The notes beneath the pieces are model-generated. The model was given only the letters and a program-made list of their open reading frames with translations. It had not been told where the DNA came from and searched no databases. Source: Bryobacteraceae bacterium (GTDB lineage Bacteria; Acidobacteriota; Terriglobia; Bryobacterales; Bryobacteraceae). Taken from it: DNA of 7,471 bases. A program made the translations under genes and the position numbers. The stretch is from assembly GCA_025350445.1 (NCBI GenBank), contig JANXXV010000284.1, positions 1-7,471 on the forward strand, in the 5' to 3' direction. Positions 4,927 through 7,471 of the stretch are shown in pieces; position 1 is the first letter of the stretch; every line of letters begins with the position of its first letter.

Positions 4927-7471
4927 ACCGCCGGAACTAACTGGTGCGCCTTGGCCTTCTTGCTCTTGCGGCGCTGCGCCATTTCCTGCAAGTTCGACAT
5001 GTAGGTGTAGAAAACCGGCGTCAGGTAAAGCGTGACCAACTGCGAGAACAACAGTCCGCCGACCACGACGAGACCCAGCGGCTGACGCGCTTCGCCGCCC
5101 GCACCGTAACCAAGTGCGATTGGCACGGCGCCCAGCAGCGCCGCCATGGTGGTCATCATGATGGGGCGGAAGCGGATCAGGCAACCTTGATAGATGGCCT
5201 CTTTCGGGGTCATGCCGCCGCGCTCGGCGTCCAGGGCGAAATCGATCTGCATGATCGCGTTCTTCTGCACGATGCCGATCAGCATGATAAGTCCGACGAA
5301 CGCGTAGATGTTCAGATCCATATTGAAGATAAACAGCGTAAGCAACGCGCCGAAGCCGGCCGAGGGCAGTCCGGAGAGAATCGTGATCGGATGAATGTAA
5401 CTCTCGTAGAGAATACCGAGCACGATGTACACCACCATGATCGCCACCAGCAGCAGCACCCACAGATTGCCCAGCGAACTCTGGAACGCCTTGGCCGCTC
5501 CTTGGAACGTGGTGCTGATGGTCGGCGGCAGAACACGGTCGGCAGCATTGCGCACCTTCGTCACGGCGTCGCCCAGCGCGTAGCCCGGTTGCAGCCCAAA
5601 GGAAATGGTCACGGCCGGCAACTGGCCGTAGTGGTTGATCGCTTGCGGCCCCAACTTCTGGCTGATTCTGGCTAGCGTATCGAGCGGAATCAGGCGCCCG
5701 TTCGTGTTCTTGAAATACAAGAGCGAGAGGGCCTTTGGGTCCTGTTGATATTCGGGCTTGAGTTCCAGCAGTACCTTGTATTCATTGATTGACGAGTAAA
5801 TCGTCGACACCCAGCGCGGACCGTAGGCATCATAAAGCGAATTCTCAATTTGCTGGGCGTTCACCTGGACGGCCGCCGACTTGTCGCGGTCGATCGTGAT
5901 GTCCACCTGTGGGCTCTTGATCAGCAGATCGCTGGTGACGTCCTGCAGGCCCGGAATTTTTTCAACTTCAGTCAGTAGCTCCTGAGCTCTGGCATAAAGC
6001 TCCACCTTGTCGGGCGCCTGCATCGAGAATTGATAGAGGCTCTTGGTCACTTGGCCACCGATGCGGATAGTGGGCGGGTTCTGCACGTAGACGCGCATTC
6101 CCGGGAAGCCGGTCAGCTTCGGCCGCAGTTCAGCGATCACGTCGTTCACCAGCAGCTTGCGCTGGGTCCGGGGTTTCAGGTGGACTACCAACTGCCCAAA
6201 ATTCGGGCCGCCCAACGTCGCCGAGCCGCCGCCCCCGATAGTGGACATCAACCCTTCCACGTTCGGATCGGTACGAAACACTTCAGCGATGGCGTTCTGA
6301 TAGGAAACCATCTGCTGAAACGACGTTCCTTGCGAGGCCTCGGTGATGGCCAGAATCTGGTCGGTATCCTGATCGGGAATGAAGCCTTTGGGGATCAACA
6401 CGAACATGTAACCGGTGGCTATCAACACAAGGAGCGAAACCACCATGGTGGCCGGCCGGAAGCGGAGAACGACCTTGAGGGAGCGGTCGTAAAGTTCCAG
6501 CCACTTGTCGAAGAATTTCTCGGTAATGCGGTAGAACCAGGAATGATGCTGTTCCTGCGGCGGACGTAGAAACCGGCTGCAAAGCATCGGGGTCAGCGTT
6601 ACCGAGACCACTCCGGAGATCAGAATAGCGACACAAATTGTAACGGCGAATTCCTTGAACAGCCGTCCGAGAATGCCGCCCATGAAAAGGACCGGGATGA
6701 AAACCGCCGCCAGCGACAGGGTCATCGAAACAATGGTGAATCCAATCTCTTTCGATCCGTTGAGCGCGGCTTCAAGCGCCGGCTCGCCCATTTCCATATG
6801 GCGAACGATATTCTCCAGCATCACGATGGCATCGTCGACGACGAACCCGATGGACAGGATTAAGGCCATCATCGACAGGTTGTCCAGGCTGTAATCCAGC
6901 AGGTACATCACGGCGAACGTGCCGATGATGGAGAACGGCAGCGCCAAGCTGGGAATCACGGTGGCGGAGAAGTTGCGCAGGAAGAGGAAGATCACCATCA
7001 CGATCAGCCCGAGGGTGAGTGCCATGGTGAATTTCACGTCAGAGTAGGATTCCTGGATCGTTTCCGAACGGTCGTACAAAATATTCATCTGCACCGATGG
7101 AGGCAGCTCGTTTTTGAAAACCGGAAGCAGTTGCTTGATCCCTTTGGTGACCTCCATGGTGTTGGTTCCGGGCTGCCGCTGAATTCCCAACACAATGGCG
7201 CGCTGGCTTGAATCTTTGTCGGAGAACCAGGAAGCGGTCTTGTCGTCTTCCACGCTGTCGATTACGTCGCCCAACTCTTCCAGCCGCACCGGGGAGCCTT
7301 TGCGATACGCCACAATCAGCGGTTTGTATTGCGCGGCGCTGGTTAATTGTCCGCTGGCCTGCAGGGTGAAGGCGCGCTGCGGACCGTTAATGGTTCCGGT
7401 GGGCAGGTTGACGTTCCAGTTCTTCAACGCCGTCTCCACTTCATTGATGCCCACTTGCCGCGCGGCCATTG
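4923..7471 (-). CDS. RND efflux transporter, HAE1 family, MdtB/MdtC-like (N-terminus cut by window edge)
   Basis: Inner-membrane proton-driven multidrug exporter that normally works as a trimer with a periplasmic adaptor and an outer-membrane channel. The visible part has 848 residues counted from the Met at 7469. That Met is internal, because the frame runs on to the edge and the sequence aligns well inside the porter domain. Roughly 200 N-terminal residues, including the first membrane helix, are missing against a usual length near 1040. Visible are helices 2-6 (about 146-297), helix 7 (341-358), the second periplasmic porter/docking region (359-665) and helices 8-12 (668-822). The proton-relay residues are intact: D212 and D213 in GFVVDDAIV, matching AcrB D407/D408, and K736 in GIVQKNAI, matching AcrB K940. 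The DFSINNL-like loop (DYSLDNLSMMAL), LFMGGILGRLFKEFA and YGPRWVSTIYSSINEY resemble MdtB/MdtC more than AcrB. The basic tail QRRKSKKAK is cytoplasmic. Export of drugs or other compounds is inferred from family. Confidence 0.95.
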   Translation of the reverse strand, partial: MAARQVGINEVETALKNWNVNLPTGTINGPQRAFTLQASGQLTSAAQYKPLIVAYRKGSPVRLEELGDVIDSVEDDKTASWFSDKDSSQRAIVLGIQRQPGTNTMEVTKGIKQLLPVFKNELPPSVQMNILYDRSETIQESYSDVKFTMALTLGLIVMVIFLFLRNFSATVIPSLALPFSIIGTFAVMYLLDYSLDNLSMMALILSIGFVVDDAIVMLENIVRHMEMGEPALEAALNGSKEIGFTIVSMTLSLAAVFIPVLFMGGILGRLFKEFAVTICVAILISGVVSVTLTPMLCSRFLRPPQEQHHSWFYRITEKFFDKWLELYDRSLKVVLRFRPATMVVSLLVLIATGYMFVLIPKGFIPDQDTDQILAITEASQGTSFQQMVSYQNAIAEVFRTDPNVEGLMSTIGGGGSATLGGPNFGQLVVHLKPRTQRKLLVNDVIAELRPKLTGFPGMRVYVQNPPTIRIGGQVTKSLYQFSMQAPDKVELYARAQELLTEVEKIPGLQDVTSDLLIKSPQVDITIDRDKSAAVQVNAQQIENSLYDAYGPRWVSTIYSSINEYKVLLELKPEYQQDPKALSLLYFKNTNGRLIPLDTLARISQKLGPQAINHYGQLPAVTISFGLQPGYALGDAVTKVRNAADRVLPPTISTTFQGAAKAFQSSLGNLWVLLLVAIMVVYIVLGILYESYIHPITILSGLPSAGFGALLTLFIFNMDLNIYAFVGLIMLIGIVQKNAIMQIDFALDAERGGMTPKEAIYQGCLIRFRPIMMTTMAALLGAVPIALGYGAGGEARQPLGLVVVGGLLFSQLVTLYLTPVFYTYMSNLQEMAQRRKSKKAKAHQLVPAV

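Noticed and set aside
4552..5463. A 303-codon open frame on the minus strand across the ends of the receptor and RND genes.
   Set aside because: It is antisense to the receptor at one end and an out-of-frame reading of the RND gene at the other. The protein is Arg/His-rich with no recognisable domain, typical of a shadow frame in GC-rich DNA.
7467..7469. Methionine codon at 7469 as the true start of the RND gene.
   Set aside because: The frame stays open to the window edge, there is no ribosome site visible, and alignment with MdtB/AcrB places it well inside the protein, without the first membrane helix.
1..7471. CRISPR arrays, tRNA or rRNA genes, insertion sequences, toxin-antitoxin or defence genes.
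   Set aside because: No repeated spacer units, no tRNA-like cloverleaf or rRNA sequence, and no transposase, integrase or defence domain in any credible frame.

Overview
The window looks like a piece of an acidobacterial chromosome, probably of the Solibacter/Bryobacter kind. The main reason is the long Oar-like TonB-dependent receptor with an N-terminal carboxypeptidase-regulatory-like domain, a family greatly expanded in those soil bacteria. The GC-rich coding style and the neighbouring MdtB/MdtC-like RND pump fit the same picture. The assignment rests on protein style only; no rRNA or other marker gene is present.

Layout: 1-173 is a non-coding tail with one GC-rich inverted repeat. 174-1577 holds a two-gene minus-strand operon: an Rrf2-family repressor (1152-1577) followed 21 nt later by cysK, O-acetylserine sulfhydrylase (174-1130). 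1578-1749 is a divergent control region with two back-to-back sigma70-like promoters, a small dyad in the rrf2 leader and a hairpin in the receptor leader. 1750-4926 is a complete 1058-residue TonB-dependent outer-membrane receptor on the plus strand. 4923-7471 is the C-terminal part of an inner-membrane RND efflux transporter on the minus strand. It runs off the right edge and meets the receptor tail to tail with a 4-nt overlap.

How the genes may work together: the Rrf2 protein has no cysteine, so it cannot ligate an Fe-S cluster through cysteine like IscR or NsrR. It sits directly upstream of cysK and ends in isoleucine (-NWDI). A C-terminal Ile is the signature by which several proteins (CysE and, as I recall, CymR) insert their tail into the CysK active site. 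This makes a CymR-like cysteine regulator, controlled by complex formation with CysK, the most attractive hypothesis in the window. A GTGAA(T/A)CAC dyad occurs 10 nt upstream of the rrf2 start and again 11 nt upstream of the cysK start, which could be its target or a translational element. The divergent promoter region might also bring the receptor gene under the same control. The RND pump is an otherwise ordinary transporter gene; its adaptor and first membrane helix lie outside the window.

I found no CRISPR array, tRNA, rRNA, insertion sequence, phage gene or other mobile element. Apart from the regulator-cysK arrangement this is a fairly ordinary chromosomal region.
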